In this document: piece by piece, positions 26,716-39,800 of the stretch
Layout: each line of letters opens with the position of its first letter
How positions within the stretch are numbered: position 1 is the stretch's first letter
NCBI GenBank assembly: GCA_037074765.1
Contig: JBAMDO010000010.1
Span: 186,001 to 250,000, forward strand
Reading direction: 5' to 3'
Length of the DNA stretch: 64,000 bases
Source: Mansonella perstans
Lineage: Eukaryota > Nematoda > Chromadorea > Rhabditida > Onchocercidae
Translations under genes and position numbers: made by a program
Notes under the pieces: model-generated
Told to the model about the DNA's origin: nothing
Seen by the model: only the letters and a program-made list of their open reading frames with translations
The model's database searches: none

Positions 26716-29700
26716 CACTTTATAGGCTTTAATTCTTAATATGGCTTCAATGCCTTAAGCCATTTCAACAAACCTAACTAAACGTGAAGCAGACCTTAGC
26801 AACAACTGCGTAACATCGATTACTATAATAGCTTCTTGTAATCCAAGTCTGCAAAAAAAAAAAAAAAAAAAAAAAAAAACCATCGTTTCATTTTAGGACG
26901 AGTCAGCTTTTAGTAAATTTAAAACTTTACATTGTATTATTTGATAGAAATGTATTCTTTCATGTTTTGTAAATTTTAGAAAGCAATGAGTTGTTGTTGT
27001 TTTCTTTTTTTTTTTTTTCGTATTTTATTAATTTTATAGAATAGCTATTTTTAGATTCTAAAATATCAATTTTGAAATTAATGAAATGAAATCAAAAACT
27101 AATTGTTTCTCTTCCAAATAATTTCTTCCCGCCTCCTCTATTTCGTGCTTTTTTTTTTTCCTCTCTGTCTTCCCCGTCTATCAATTTGCGTTTTGCTTCA
27201 TCGCATCTTTTGTTGAAGAGCAGTTGTTTGGTGTATACGAGGAAATCTTATATTATTTTAAATCATCCGTTTAAAAATAATTTGACCTTGCCGAACACAC
27301 TGACTGAACACTTAGTCAGTCAGTCAAACACAACTGAGCTACTATAATTTCAATGATAAATGTATTGACTAACTTTTTGAAAATCTATTTGAAATGCTAT
27401 TTGATTATGTGTCATTTCTCTAATTTACTTTTTAATACTTTAAAAATTAAATTCTTTATGATTATCTTTTATTCATATATAAATAAAACTATCATCTTTC
27501 TTTTTAATTTTATCATCTATTGAACTAAAATTTCACATGGTAATTATTTCAATTTTATCGTCAAATGATTAAATTACAAAATTATCGATTATATTCATTA
27601 AATAATTTATTATTGATATCTTTTTCATTCTTTATTATATTTTCTTTGTGTTTTTTTTTTTTTTTTTTAGTAATAACTTATTTAGGTTTATTTTTTTGTA
27701 CAATATGTATAACAGATTTTAGATTTTGTTAGTTTAAAAAATATAATTTTTTCAAAGTTTCATACTGAATTTATTGATATTTTTAATTGCTCTTTTTGTT
27801 TACCTTCTAGTAACTGTAGAGCTATGGTTTTTTGGATTTAATTTTAAAATTGTAAATGCATTGCAGATATTTTAATTTATCTTGCAGACTAATGATTTAT
27901 TATTATTTGAATTTCGATTTCGTATTCCCACCACATTAAATCTGATTGCTTGAATAATTAACATTTTTATCGCATATCAATTTTTTTATTCTTTTGTAGA
28001 ATAAAGTGAATCGTCGACATTTATTTATCAGCACTTTCTTTTGTAGTAAATTATGCAAGAAAATGCACTGCTTTTGCACCTAACACATTTGTTTTTTGTT
28101 TTTTTTTTTTTTTTTTTTGTTCAGAAATAATTCATTGAATTATTTCTCTATTATAGTTTAATCAATTTTCATAGCTTCACTGTAACAGGCCTAATAAAAA
28201 TATTTCATAGCATAAAAAAACATACATTAAATTCAATGAAATATGTGTTAGAAGTATGGCATTGTTGTAAGATTGATAGCTCAAAAAAAAAAATTGAAAA
28301 TCTATTCCTGTTTAATTAATGGAATAATAATTTTCAAAATAAATTCTGCTATTATCAAGAAATGACGTTGCTGTTTTCTTTTTTTTTTTTTTTTTCAGCT
28401 TGAACGAACTAAAATATTTTCCATTCTTAATTCACTGCAATAAGCATTAATTTTCATTTGGTCATTTTATTTGTTTTTCAGTATTCACGTTTATGATTGA
28501 TAATATAAGAAAACTAGGTTAAATGAATTGAAATTTTTATATATATAAACTGCTTCAGCATTGCATCAGTTTGATCTCATTGTGCTATTTTCATTGAGCC
28601 AAAAACAGTTTTTAATTAAGGTGATTGCTAACCTCTTAATATTATTACTATAACGGTAAAAGAAGCAAGTCAAGTAGATTTTTTTTTTATGGAAGCCATC
28701 TGTTATGACTATATTTTAAATAAGTGCTGTTGGATAGGGCTGCTGGAGAGAAAATTCATTTAAGTGAAAAAAAAAAACGGATATTCGAAAAATTTACTAG
28801 ATATCAACGGAATAGAAGATTGAGCTCGAGGTTTCTTTCAAATGTTGATGAGTAATGATTTGGTAAATTATCGACGATTCATTATCTTCCCGAATATTCC
28901 CAAATTCGCCTTCTTTTACTGCACATGTTGTACTGCTGGTTCTATTAGTAAAACTTGGAATTTCAAATTGGAAAGATAGAGGAAATCTTCATTAAGTGTG
29001 TTGTTTAATGTAAAAATGTTTTTAATCTCACTGTTACCATTATTCCCTATTGAATCATACTTCGTGCTTTTGTTCTAACATGAAGAGATGTTTGTATTTC
29101 CATCTTTTAACACCAAACTTTTATCATTCTTTATTTCTTGCAGAAATTTATTTAAGTCAAATTTAAATCAGTTTAAGCTTATAGTAAGTTATGAAAGCAA
29201 TTCTCGGGAATGTTTGTTGATTTCATGTAATGATCAATACAGACAAATGAGAATCGTTCACTTCGATCACCGGTATTCGGTTAGTTTAGAGGAATTCGGA
29301 TAGAAAATAAATCGGAGAGCTAGAAATGATAATAAAATGAAAAGTGATTAACTCTATTCCTTTTATTGTGAATGATATTTTTCACATATAATTGGTTGTA
29401 AAAGATTCTATAGAAAATTTGCAATATAATTATAAACAATTGGTAGATTAATAGATGCATAATTGTAGGATTATATCATTGCAGTGTGCTTTATCTTTTA
29501 ACTGTAGAAATGGTGATTTAGAGACTGATAATAAACAAAGAGACCTGAAACGTTTACAACACGATCACTTTCTAGATGTCGGAGAAATACAATCATTGCA
29601 TTGGAACAAAAAATATTACAAATTAATTGAAAAATTAATTGCAATAAAGAATTGAAAACAACTATATGAATTATTCTTTTCAATATAACTCAAATGAAAA

Positions 29701-31648
29701 TGTTCATACAAAAAGTTGCTTCAGTTTTTCTCTGATAACAATGATTGGAGAGGTAGGAGAAAGGCTTTTTTTTTCTTGTTTCATTATCGTAAATGCCAAC
29801 TGGAATATAATATTTTTGATGTTGAATACAACTTTTTCAATGCATCTATGCATTTGACAGTTTTTAAATTTTTGAAATGTTTTTTTTTTCCACGGAAAGT
29901 AGTCTGATTTTAAAATGACACAGACTGTACTTCGTTCCGTACTTTCCACTTTTTTTTTTTTTTTTTTTTGTTTTTAATGCTGAAACAACCGATAGCACAA
30001 ATTAATTGAAACTTGTTTGTATCGACTAAATATATTTTACTTTACTTCAGAGAGAAATTTGTCTTGTTTTTCCGTATTGGCAGCCATATGTTCCTACATT
30101 GTCCAATGGATTGTACGTTTTTTGATCGATTTTCTGATCATGCAAAATAATTTTACAATATTTATTATCATTTTTCAAAATTAAAATTTATATCATTTTC
30201 AAGAGATTTATCATTATAGGCATTCAACTGATATTTTCTTTTTTTTTTAAATTTATAAAGCTAACTTTTTTGTTGAATTTGAAGTATTCCAGATTTGTTC
30301 GCTTATATATAAGTATATAAAGTAATAAGTGAAAGTCAGGTGATGTTATGCGTCATATTTCTAATGTAAAAATTGGTTTCTGGAATTATTCGTTTCTATA
30401 GAAGTGAAATGAATGTAGTTCTTAAAAAAGAAACTGAGAGGAGAAGGAGGAATTGAGAAATGACATTTGAAATACAATGGAGGCAATGTCAAAAAAAAAG
30501 ATTTTATGAATGCTTAGGCATTTTTATAAGTACTATTCACCTCTAGCAGTAATAAGATATTTTTTCTGCAGGAATCTTTTTCTGAGCTAGCATTCTGATG
30601 TTTATTTTAGGAATGATTACCTATGAAAAATGTATATGATTCTTGTTTTACTTTTGATTTGCATTCCCTACAGATAATTAATATATAATGGATATTTTCA
30701 GTAAAACATTCTTCATCAACACTTTTTGCATATCTTTTTTGTTCTTTCTACATAACATATGTCCAGTAATACGCTCTTTCTCTTTCTGTCCATTTATCAC
30801 GATAAATTATCAAATGTATCTGTTAATGATGTGGATATGTGAATAGAATTGTATTTTATAATTTTAAAACGTCTTATGGAGACACGTATATTTTACGGTG
30901 GTTTTCCTTACTGCTGCTGAATTATTTATTATTATATTTGGCTGGAAAAGAAAAAAATCATCACTAAAACTTCCACTGCCACTGGTCATTGAATTGAACA
31001 ATTTCGTGCATTTCCACTGCACAATAATGATATTACGACGAAATCGACAAGTTTTTTTTTTTTATCGTTCCAACTTATCTATAAAATTCATTACAATGAT
31101 GTAAATTCTTATTGATTGTTTGAAATCGTACTTTTTACTAGACTTCGTATGAATAAATTTCTGATTCCTTGAAAAACAACAATTTTTAATACTGATATTG
31201 TTATCCATTGTTTCTAAATGCCTTTATTGTTAAAAAACCGAGAATAAGTCTTACTCAATTTTTTTTTTTTTTTTTTTTGGGGAGATAAGGAGCCATGTAG
31301 AAGGTGTTCGACTTACTAAATTTCACTTTATTGTCAAAGTTTTGTGCGCATTTCATAAATTTGTGTGTATTTCAAAAAAAAACTTCTAGATCCTTAGTCA
31401 TTACTACTTCATTTGTTCCGGTTTTTAAGTTAATATTGCTATAATAGAAAAAAATTGGAAATGTTATGACAGCAGACTGACGACTATTCATAAACCGAAG
31501 AATTACTAGTGAAGCATTTGGAACACGTATTTGCGTTATTAATAGCTGCGACGAATTAATATTATAGTTAGATAAGAAGTATTTCAAATGAATATATTTG
31601 AGAACGATTGTGGTGCTAAATCGAAGTAATTAATTTAACAAGTTCTCA

Positions 31649-34600
31649 ATGCGCTCCCAGAAACAAGTACGCCGTATTGGAAAAGTACGCTCAATGAAAA
31701 ATGCCGCTGCCGGTAAATGGAAGACATATCGGAAACGTCAAGAAGCGAGAAAAGCATGGTTAGTTATAAACAGTGAATAAGTTATACTCGTTGATCTAAC
31801 AGTGAAATTCTTCCTTTTTTAAGAGATTCTGATGTTCCCAAATTTCAAATCTGAATTAACTTTTTCTGTATTTTATTAATTTGTGTAATTAACAAGATGG
31901 AAATTTACATTGAATTTGCGAAATTTTATATTCACGAAATTGTTATGTATAATGATTTCGGAACATTATAACAATTGTGAACCATTTTATGCTCTTATTT
32001 TAGGCAAAATAATACAATGCTAACTGGAAGTCAACATTCCAGGTAATATTTTTTTTTTTAATGTTTACATGTACAAATTCTTTTTTTGTCCTTGTTTCGA
32101 AAATAATACAAAACAGTTTATTAAGTAAATTATTGTAATGGTACTACAAAATTTCCAGAACTATACTTGCTCCACGACCATCAAGACATCGACGAATTAA
32201 GGAGCCCAAGCAGGTACACTTACCTTCATGGTATATACTCTTAAAGCAGATAATCCTTCTGTTATTCCTTCTTCAAAGCATGCAATACCATGACCAATAA
32301 CGTCATGTCATCCTTTTATCAATAATGATATAGTTTATGATAGTAGATGTCAATAATGTAGGTTACGATATTGGATCTCAAAATTTCAAGATATTCGAAG
32401 TTCCTTACGTTTTTACTTGTTTTCATATTCATCGTTGAGAATTGAACACTTGTAAGTACAATATGAGAGGTATGATGGTTTTCTTATCCATTATTATGCA
32501 AATCATATTTTCTGCATTACAGAGATCTCCAGAGCAACTGGCAGAAAGACAACGTTTACGGGAGCAAAGACGTATGGAGAAGAAATTGGCAAAACAAAGA
32601 GCTTCAACTTCGATACTTCTAGAAAATAAAAAAGAAAAAGTGAAGTTTGCTTCTTATGATTTTTTCCAGAAAGTTTACGATATGGTGTAGTGAGGTTGAC
32701 CGGTTTATATGTAGTGCAATTTTAGAAAATTGATTATTCGGATGAAAGATGATACTGTTTTGAAGTATTAGATAGTATCGATTTTTCTATTGCTCGAAAC
32801 TCAACAAATGACATTGTCATGAAATGCTGTAATTTAGTGTAATACTTGTGAATTGTTTTTGAAATCATCAAATTGTCGTATAGAATACTGTGTAATCCTT
32901 TATGTTTATCATATCATATGTTTTGCTTTTAGTTTGAAAGTATGATCAGCGAAGCATCAATACAGCACAATGACGATTATAACTATAGCTGTAACCGTCA
33001 TAATAATATTCATGCTTGTTTCGCTGATCATACTCTGATAGCTCCAATTTACTGGAAATATGATGGTAGTGCTCATCCAAAATATTTTAATCTACAATTC
33101 AGTGGTTTTTAATTCAATGGTTCAACCAAAAAAAAAAAAAAAAAGTACTAGAAATATCAATCAGCCATTCCCTTTTAGTAATGATGATGATAATGGAGTA
33201 ATACTGATTCTTTGTGGATCCCGTACTAAGTTAACAGCATCCTTCATTTGAATATATTTATTTCGTCTAAATACACTCATTTACTTCTTTATTCTAACGA
33301 TTTATTTTGCTGTAGCTAAAACCTGAAGTTTATTAAAATTATATTCCAAGCTATATTCTTGCATAATTTTCTTTGCCTAATTAATCCATGCTACTTTTCT
33401 ATGTTGAAGCAGATTCCAGACTTTTATTTGCCATCTATTAGTACTGGCTTTTTTAATGCGTTAGTTTTCTATGCAATTGGTCAACTGTATTTATAAGTGT
33501 CGATTTTGTTATCACAAAAATTTGTTTGTTTTGCTTTTGCTTTTGCTACTAGTTAGCGTACAGTTTGGTTCTTGAGAAAAGTCAAGTATCTCTGAGAATT
33601 TGTTTCAAGGTTTGTGAATTTTTGAAAATCCTGCATCATCACTTCTGTTGATGTATTCCATAGCTGTTTTGTTTTGTCTTTCAATTCATCATACCTGTAC
33701 AGTTTTTTTAGAAGACATATTCGTCATTTCATATAATCTTTCAATGTGTTAAAGATGAAATCGAGCAGGTCATTATACTCACCACTCCTTTAAACATTAT
33801 GTGATTTTCATTAAACCCTCTTCGACATGATGGAATGATGGGATTTAAATTGTATGCAGTTATTTTCTAATTTTTCTTTGCAATAAGATGGATTATTTTT
33901 ATTATTTTACAATCTTTCTTTACTTTGTTTGCTAGTAGATATATTTCATTAGGCATTGTCCCAGGCTTGAAAATTTTGTTGCTTTCAAATGTTTATAGAC
34001 ACCATTCCTTTACACAGCACTTTTTGTTACGTATAATTCGATAACACAAGGAATATTAATTGATGTAACTGTATTTTAATTTGTAACAGTAGAAATGCTT
34101 AGTGTTTACAAGCTAAGAAGGTTCACGTGGAATATCAGCTGCAAAAAACTGATTTTTAATTGGAGCTGGTTACGCAGTGTCTTTTCATTATTTCATTCTC
34201 TTGCGATTTTTTCAGAAGCTGAAAAAAGTACCCATCAGTGGTTCGAAAAAGGCACCAGCTGAGCACAAAAAAGCTGCGAAAATGACTAAGGCGAAAAATT
34301 TGATGATAGAAAAAACAGCGAAAGCAAAGCATTTAATGGTATTTTCTTTATTATCGCAACGCTTGGTTACTATTCTCGATATGCATAAAAGTAACTTACT
34401 TGTTGCTATAATAATAAGCATTTTCAAATTCTTCCTTTTCAGAATGAACAAGTCAAGCCTACTGTAATTGTAGCAAAGCAAGAGATAGCTGCAAAAAAAG
34501 TAAACACACTGAAGCCGATGAAAGTTTCGAAGTTACAAAATAATTCAAAACCAAAGGAACAATATCGGAAAGCAGAGAAACCGATACTAATCGAAGGACA

Positions 34601-37600
34601 GAAAATGAATCATTCGTCATCCTCAATGAAGTTTGAACAAAAGGATTTAATACAGTCAACAAAGGTAGTATTCAATCTTTCATAATGTTTAAGAATAATG
34701 TAAATGGAGGGAAAGAATATTCGCAATTTTGGAATGATACTGTTATTAAAAATGTTGCTTTTTATTCGTTTCTATTTACCACGAAAAAGAAATTTTTGGT
34801 GGGCAAGTTTAGTTGATTTAGAGTAATACTTTTGGTAGTGCGAAAGAAGGAAAAATTGAAGACTAACTGAAGTTTTTTGGTGTTTAAATAGTGTTGAGGT
34901 AAACAAAATGCATTTATCCGTTGCACTCATTATAGTTCTTTAGAAGTCCAAAAACTGGATAAAAATTGTGGATGAGAAAAAAAAGTTCGTTAAAAATATA
35001 TTTCGCATGTAGTAGAAGGACGGTACCAGAAAAAAGGACATAACGTAAATAGTCTTCAAAAAACAACATGACTGTTTGTTACATTTACTGTAATATCAAA
35101 AAGATTTCAAATAATACCTGATTCTTTTGCACCAGTTTGTGTAATTATCACTGAATTGTAGCGAATTGATGATGCAAGCGAAACTGGCAAGAAACGGTTA
35201 GAAAAAGCAGGATTAATTAAAGAAATCGTTAAGAAAGGAAAGAATGGCGAAATGCAACTTTTGGACTCGGTCAGTACTGCATTCCATTTGAAAAATTTGC
35301 CATTTTATCTGTTTTGTTTCTCTATAAGTTTAATTAGTTGTCTGATTCACAGGTATGTTTCTTTCTGCATGATTTATCTATATGATTTATTTTTGCTTAC
35401 TTTGTAAGTGAGAATGGCGAATGAAGTAATAGGGAAAAATCCTGGAGATTTAGTTCCGGTAAAATTTATTTCTTCAGTTATTCCTTGACTTCTTTTTTTT
35501 GGCAATATCTCATTTGCATGTTCTCCGCAGATTTACTAGAACCGCACTAATCTGCGGCTCTTTCGTCCAAGGTTTGCACCAAAGATATCTCTTGATATTC
35601 TCCTTCTCTCTAACGGCCTAAGATTAGTGCATATTGTGATATCAATCCGGAAACATCTGAGATTTTCAAGCATTTCGCGCCATTTAATGATCCGAGAATT
35701 CGTCGGTGAAACTGGGATTGTTTTTTGAACTTTGGCACAGTAACAGTATGAAATTTTGAAATTTTTAATTTATAACCACATTTAGGAGATCAAACAGGAC
35801 CACTCAGCGGACTTGGATGTAGTTGGTAACGCTAAAGTAGGCAGCGCTCAGGATTTTTTAAAAGAAAAGACGTTGGTAAAAAAAAGGGAAACTGTGCAGC
35901 AAGGATGGGTACACTTTGTTGCTTTCTTTTGATCCAATTTCTGAAAATTCGCTTCTGGTGAAGTGATTTTATGAATTATTAAGGTGATAAAAAAAATTTT
36001 GCATATCACATGGGATATGGTATGCAAAATTTTTCCGTCCTTTGAAAGACAAATATTAGAACATAGAACATTTCTGCAAATAGTTAAACAATTTTCTCAT
36101 TTAGACAGCAAACAAAAATGAACACAGTGAAGTTCATGGAAGCGCAAAAGAAATTAAAGGAATAAATGAAGAACAGAAAAAGAAAAAAAGAAATCAACGG
36201 TCGGATCCTGATAGTCTCTTGTCACAGAATGATTTCGTTAGTGTATGTTTCATTATTGTTTTGGATTTTCGGTCAGCAAAACTTGGGCTTTCAAACATAT
36301 TCTTAGAAATAGTTTTTGGGCATAAAACAAGAAGTAGACTAGATTACAGTCGTGATACAAGTGTTCTGTTATAAATTTATAGTGAATTTAATGTATTGGA
36401 TAGATTCTTTGGTAACTTTTGCTTCTTTGAAATATTTCGTATACATTCCCAATGCTTCTTTAGGAAGAATCAAACGTTGTTTGAATTTCAGTTTATCCAT
36501 CTATTCTTAATTCTCATGCTTACGCCGTCTTAGGCATTAAGACATACTGCATAACATAAATCGGAACTCCGAATGACTTTTCTCTATAGCTATAGTCGTT
36601 TTTAACTGCTGTTATGGAAAATTTTGGACTGACATAGAAGAATTTAGGAAGGCACGCATGAGATGGACTACCGAGATGCAAAAGTAGATTTTATGGAGAT
36701 AGTCGGACAACGACAGATGGAAAAAGGAAAAAATCATGATGAACAACAATCGAAACCCGTGGAAGTCAACAGCAAAGTTATTATTTATATAGTATTTTGT
36801 CCCGCACATTGAATTTTGCCAGGAATCTTTTTTAATGTTGCAAAATTTCAAACATATTCTTAGAAATAGTTTTTGGGCATAAAACAAGAAATAGACTAGA
36901 TTACAGTCGTGATACAAGTGTTTCTGTTATGAATTTATAGTGAATTTAAAGTATTGGATAGATTCTTTGGTAACTTTTGCTTCTTTGAAATATTTCGTAT
37001 ACATTCCCAATGCTTCTTTAGGAAGAATCAAACGTTGTTTGAATTTCAGTTTATCCATCTATTCTTAATTCTCATGCTTACGCCGTCTTAGGAATTATGA
37101 CATACTGCATTACATAAATCGGAACTCCGAATGACTTTTCTCTATAGCTATAGTCGTTTTTAACTGCTGTTATGGAAAATTTCGGACTGACGTAGAAGAA
37201 TTTAGGAAGGCACGCATGAGATGGACTACCGAGATGCAAAAGTAGATTTTATGGAGATAGTCGGACAACGACAGATGGAAAAAGGAAAAAATCATGATGA
37301 ACAACAATCGAAACCCGTGGAAGTCAACAGCAAAGTTATTATTTATATAGTATTTTGTCCCACACATTGAATTTTGCCAAGAATCTTTTTTAATGTTGCA
37401 AAATTTAGGATCGAAATGCAAGCGATGTGATCACTGAAGCTACACTTGTCATGAAACCCGAGAATCAGGTAGATTGTTCAGTTAGATTGACTGCTTACCT
37501 GAATACAAAATATTTTTAGGGATTTATATGCACAGATTTTTGAAGTTTCTGGAGCACTTAAAATTTCACATTTTATGGCAGAAACTGTCTGTCATAAAGA

Positions 37601-38385
37601 TTCAAAATTTCTTGATTTCTTTTCAAATTAAGAAATAAGAAGAGAATACTTTAAAAAAGAAAAAAGAGGTCTTTACAGGTTAAATGAGAAGTATTTGTGT
37701 TTCTCATTAAAAATCAGACGGACTTCACTACTCAAACTCTCTTAAGGTTTTTTCTTGTACTTCGTCGGGTCACATTGTTCGATCACAATGTTTCTATACT
37801 TTATGAAATTACTCGTACTCAGCAGATACATAACAGATGGATATTGTTCAGGTTTTTCCTTCCACCCAATTTATTTTATTAAAATTATAGAATACGACTA
37901 CAACATCTTGTGCAAGAGAAGCAAAATATGAAGCGAATGTTAAAAAGAAAGATCCAGTTTTTTTGTTTCCACAAGTCCCTGAAGTAAATCATATCCCATC
38001 ACTAACTCATGAACGTGTTTACAAACTTCTGCCTCGCGATGTCCAGTTTTGTGTACGTATGATTGAGAGGCATGGAGAAGACTACGAGGTATTTTTTTTC
38101 CTCTTCGCTACCTTTGAATTTTAACTCTGAAAAATTTTTACAGCAACTTATGGTTCTGTCAGTAATCCTTCCTTATACCAGTTATCTTACATCAATGACC
38201 TATATTAAATGAATTGTCTGTGCAGTGTTTTACCAGTTATTTTTAAGGCAATGGCAAAAGATAAAGGCAATATTTTCGCTGATTCACCTAAGGGAATAGC
38301 GCGAAAGATACGAGTTTTCAAGGAAAGCCCAGAATATGAAACATATTTGAGACAAAAAGCTGAAATAAACGGCCAAGTTGCATAG
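31649..38385 (+). CDS. Lysine-rich nucleolar protein with C-terminal NOP16-like domain
   Basis: Likely a ribosome-biogenesis factor for the 60S subunit. Conserved part: exons 37891-38088 and 38248-38385, reading VRMIERHGEDYEAMAKDKGN and then DSPKGIARKIRVFK, which matches the NOP16 core (VRxMxExHGxDYxAMAxDxxNxxxDTPKQIxxKI). Upstream in-frame exons, all phase 0: 34216-34338, 34443-34664, 35162-35269, 35786-35908, 36105-36242, 36648-36776, 37206-37334, 37409-37468; they are rich in Lys and Glu with no fold I recognise. The N terminus is probably supplied by 31649-31758, 32004-32042, 32159-32213 and 32523-32639 (basic, starting MRSQKQVRRIGKVRSMK), whose GTGAAG donor also gives phase 0; the total would be 562 residues. 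Without that splice the 5' exons end at a TAG at 32690 and would be a separate 123-residue basic protein. Animal NOP16 is about 180 residues, so this version is much longer. Poly(A) signal AATAAA at 38803-38808. Confidence 0.72.
32691..34215. other. Gap inside the NOP16-like locus (probable long intron)
   Basis: Apart from the hairpin at 32939-33034 no structure is evident. It is either the largest intron of the NOP16-like gene or the 3' UTR plus intergenic DNA between two genes. The small ORF at 33060-33251 contains a poly-A-encoded Lys run and is not convincing. Confidence 0.5.
32939..33034 (+). other. Long hairpin (about 96 nt) in intron or intergenic DNA
   Basis: The 15-mer AGTATGATCAGCGAA at 32939-32953 is perfectly complementary to 33020-33034. 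An inner stem pairs GCAT with ATGC and ATGACG (32970-32975) with CGTCAT (32996-33001). The fold could be a miRNA-like precursor or the terminal inverted repeats of a very small MITE; no target-site duplication is evident. Confidence 0.7.
35992..36034 (+). other. Short perfect hairpin in an intron
   Basis: Arms AAAAATTTTGCATA (35992-36005) and its exact reverse complement (36021-36034) with a 15-nt loop, inside the intron 35909-36104. It is AT-rich, so chance is not excluded. Confidence 0.65.
36290..37405 (+). repeat. Tandem duplication, unit about 558 bp, two copies, carrying one exon
   Basis: Copy 1 is about 36290-36847 and copy 2 about 36848-37405. They differ at only a handful of sites (for example TGTTCTG versus TGTTTCTG and GACATAG versus GACGTAG), so the event is recent. 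Each copy includes intron sequence and the 129-base, phase 0-0 exon (36648-36776 and 37206-37334) encoding GTHEMDYRDAKVDFMEIVGQ and 22 further residues. The exon copies appear identical in translation, so the protein gains 43 residues. Confidence 0.93.
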
Positions 38386-39800
38386 AGTTTTACGTCATCT
38401 GAAGTTTGGTTTCAATTTATTTTGCGTTTTCCTGTCACGTTTAACATAAATATTTCTCTGTAAGCGTTTTTCGGGTCACAATTATCCTTCTTTAGTTTCC
38501 ATGTAATTTCTTTTGGAAAGTTCTTTGTTATCCAACATTGGAGTCTTAGAAAAGTGATATCGCATCACTCCAATAGCGTATGAGTTGAAGAACACATTTT
38601 TTCATTATTGTTGTTGTTGTGAACACTTTGTAAGACTTCTGGGGCGTATTTTTTTCTACCCCTTCTTGCAAAGCTGTAATCCGTTGCGTTTGTTATCCGG
38701 TTCAGGCTTTTCTGTGTGCTTTTTTTTAATTACCTATAAACTGTACAATAGTGCAGTTTGAGAGAAAAAAAAGAGGAAATATTCACTTCGAATTGTCCAT
38801 GAAATAAAGCTTGCGAAAACATCTTCCGCAGAAATGTTTCCAAACGATATAGTATACGCGTAATATATCTCGCCAGTACATTTTCATTATTGTCCTTGTG
38901 ATTCTGCCTTGTCTGCTTACTCCGAAATACTATTTCTAGCTTAATATATTTATATAAAAAAAGCCATCTTAATGAAACATCAAACGAAAAATAGAAACCA
39001 AATCCCAGTAGATGCTGGAAGAAATCGATTAATCAGAGTGTTAGCAAATACTGCAGAGTTATAACGGCACAACGTTTGGTAATGCAGTATATTTTTCTGT
39101 TATAGCCTTCCTTTTGGTTTTTGTTGAACTGATTGTGGTAATTTATGTAAATTATTGGTAATTTGAGAGGGAAACGCGGACAATTATTTGAAAGTTGCAG
39201 TGATTTTTACTTTTAAGTTACTCATTTGCTGTGCAGGGGAGCTATTGTGCTATATGGATTGATACGGTTACACTTCTTTTCGAAGCGTAAATGTTTGACA
39301 GTAGTCAATATGTTTGAATATTGAGTTTTTTGAGAAGATAATGCTAAGACTGATGCTTATTTGATATAGGTTTGCTCACCCATGTTTCACACATAATTAC
39401 CTCTTTTAAGAGGTAGTGCGCTAGAGTTGTGCTATTCCAATTTCGTTATCCAGATTCTGTAAGACATTTGATAGGATTAGAATATTTACCCTTTGTTTAG
39501 CAACAAACGATTCTGCAATAAAGTTATAGTAGTTTCATAATGTATTTTATGATAAAAGTGATAAAAGCACTGATTGTGTAAAATGAACAAAATGATGAAT
39601 TTAGATGAGTAAAAAAAAAGGAAAAATGAATTGAAAGCACTATGATCAAGCGATATGTTTGTAAAATTGGGCTGGATTTATGTATTTAGAAAAGACTAGG
39701 ATGCAACTACATCAAGAAAAAGACTGAAATAAAATGAACTACTCTGTGATGCTGAACGTATATTTTTCTTTTTTTACTGTAAGGGGGTTGAGGCTACCAA
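38386..39800. other. Intergenic gap between convergent genes
   Basis: Contains the 3' ends of the NOP16-like gene (+) and the PPTase gene (-), which converge. AATAAA occurs at 38803-38808, and another GCAATAAAG lies near 39517. No coding exon or RNA gene was seen. Confidence 0.6.

Larger units (their letters stand above)
17863..31648. other. 13.8-kb gene desert with homopolymers and simple repeats
   Basis: No gene could be recognised on either strand. The stretch is dense in poly-A/T runs of 12-25 bases. It holds YG-rich microsatellites near 21700-21780 and 26500-26715 and a CT repeat at 26356-26397. Open segments with somewhat protein-like translations occur at 18175-18441 (-), 29155-29303 (+, ending MRIVHFDHRYSVSLEEFG) and 29508-29655 (+, starting NGDLETDNKQRDLKRLQHDH). 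None has a recognisable family or a supporting neighbour exon. It may hold introns, long non-coding RNA or regulatory DNA that cannot be read by eye. Confidence 0.5.

Noticed and set aside
26454..26739. Three overlapping plus-strand ORFs of 80-92 codons rich in Val, Cys, Met and Tyr
   Set aside because: They are the three frames of a TG/TATG microsatellite with no stops by composition; no splice sites or family features.
32442..32690. ORF starting MNTCKYNMRGMMVF
   Set aside because: Its first part is intron sequence; the acceptor at 32522 marks the true exon start.
36612..37421. Pair of near-identical minus-strand ORFs (about 83-101 codons)
   Set aside because: Antisense shadows over the duplicated exon and its introns; the plus-strand exon has splice sites and phase agreement.
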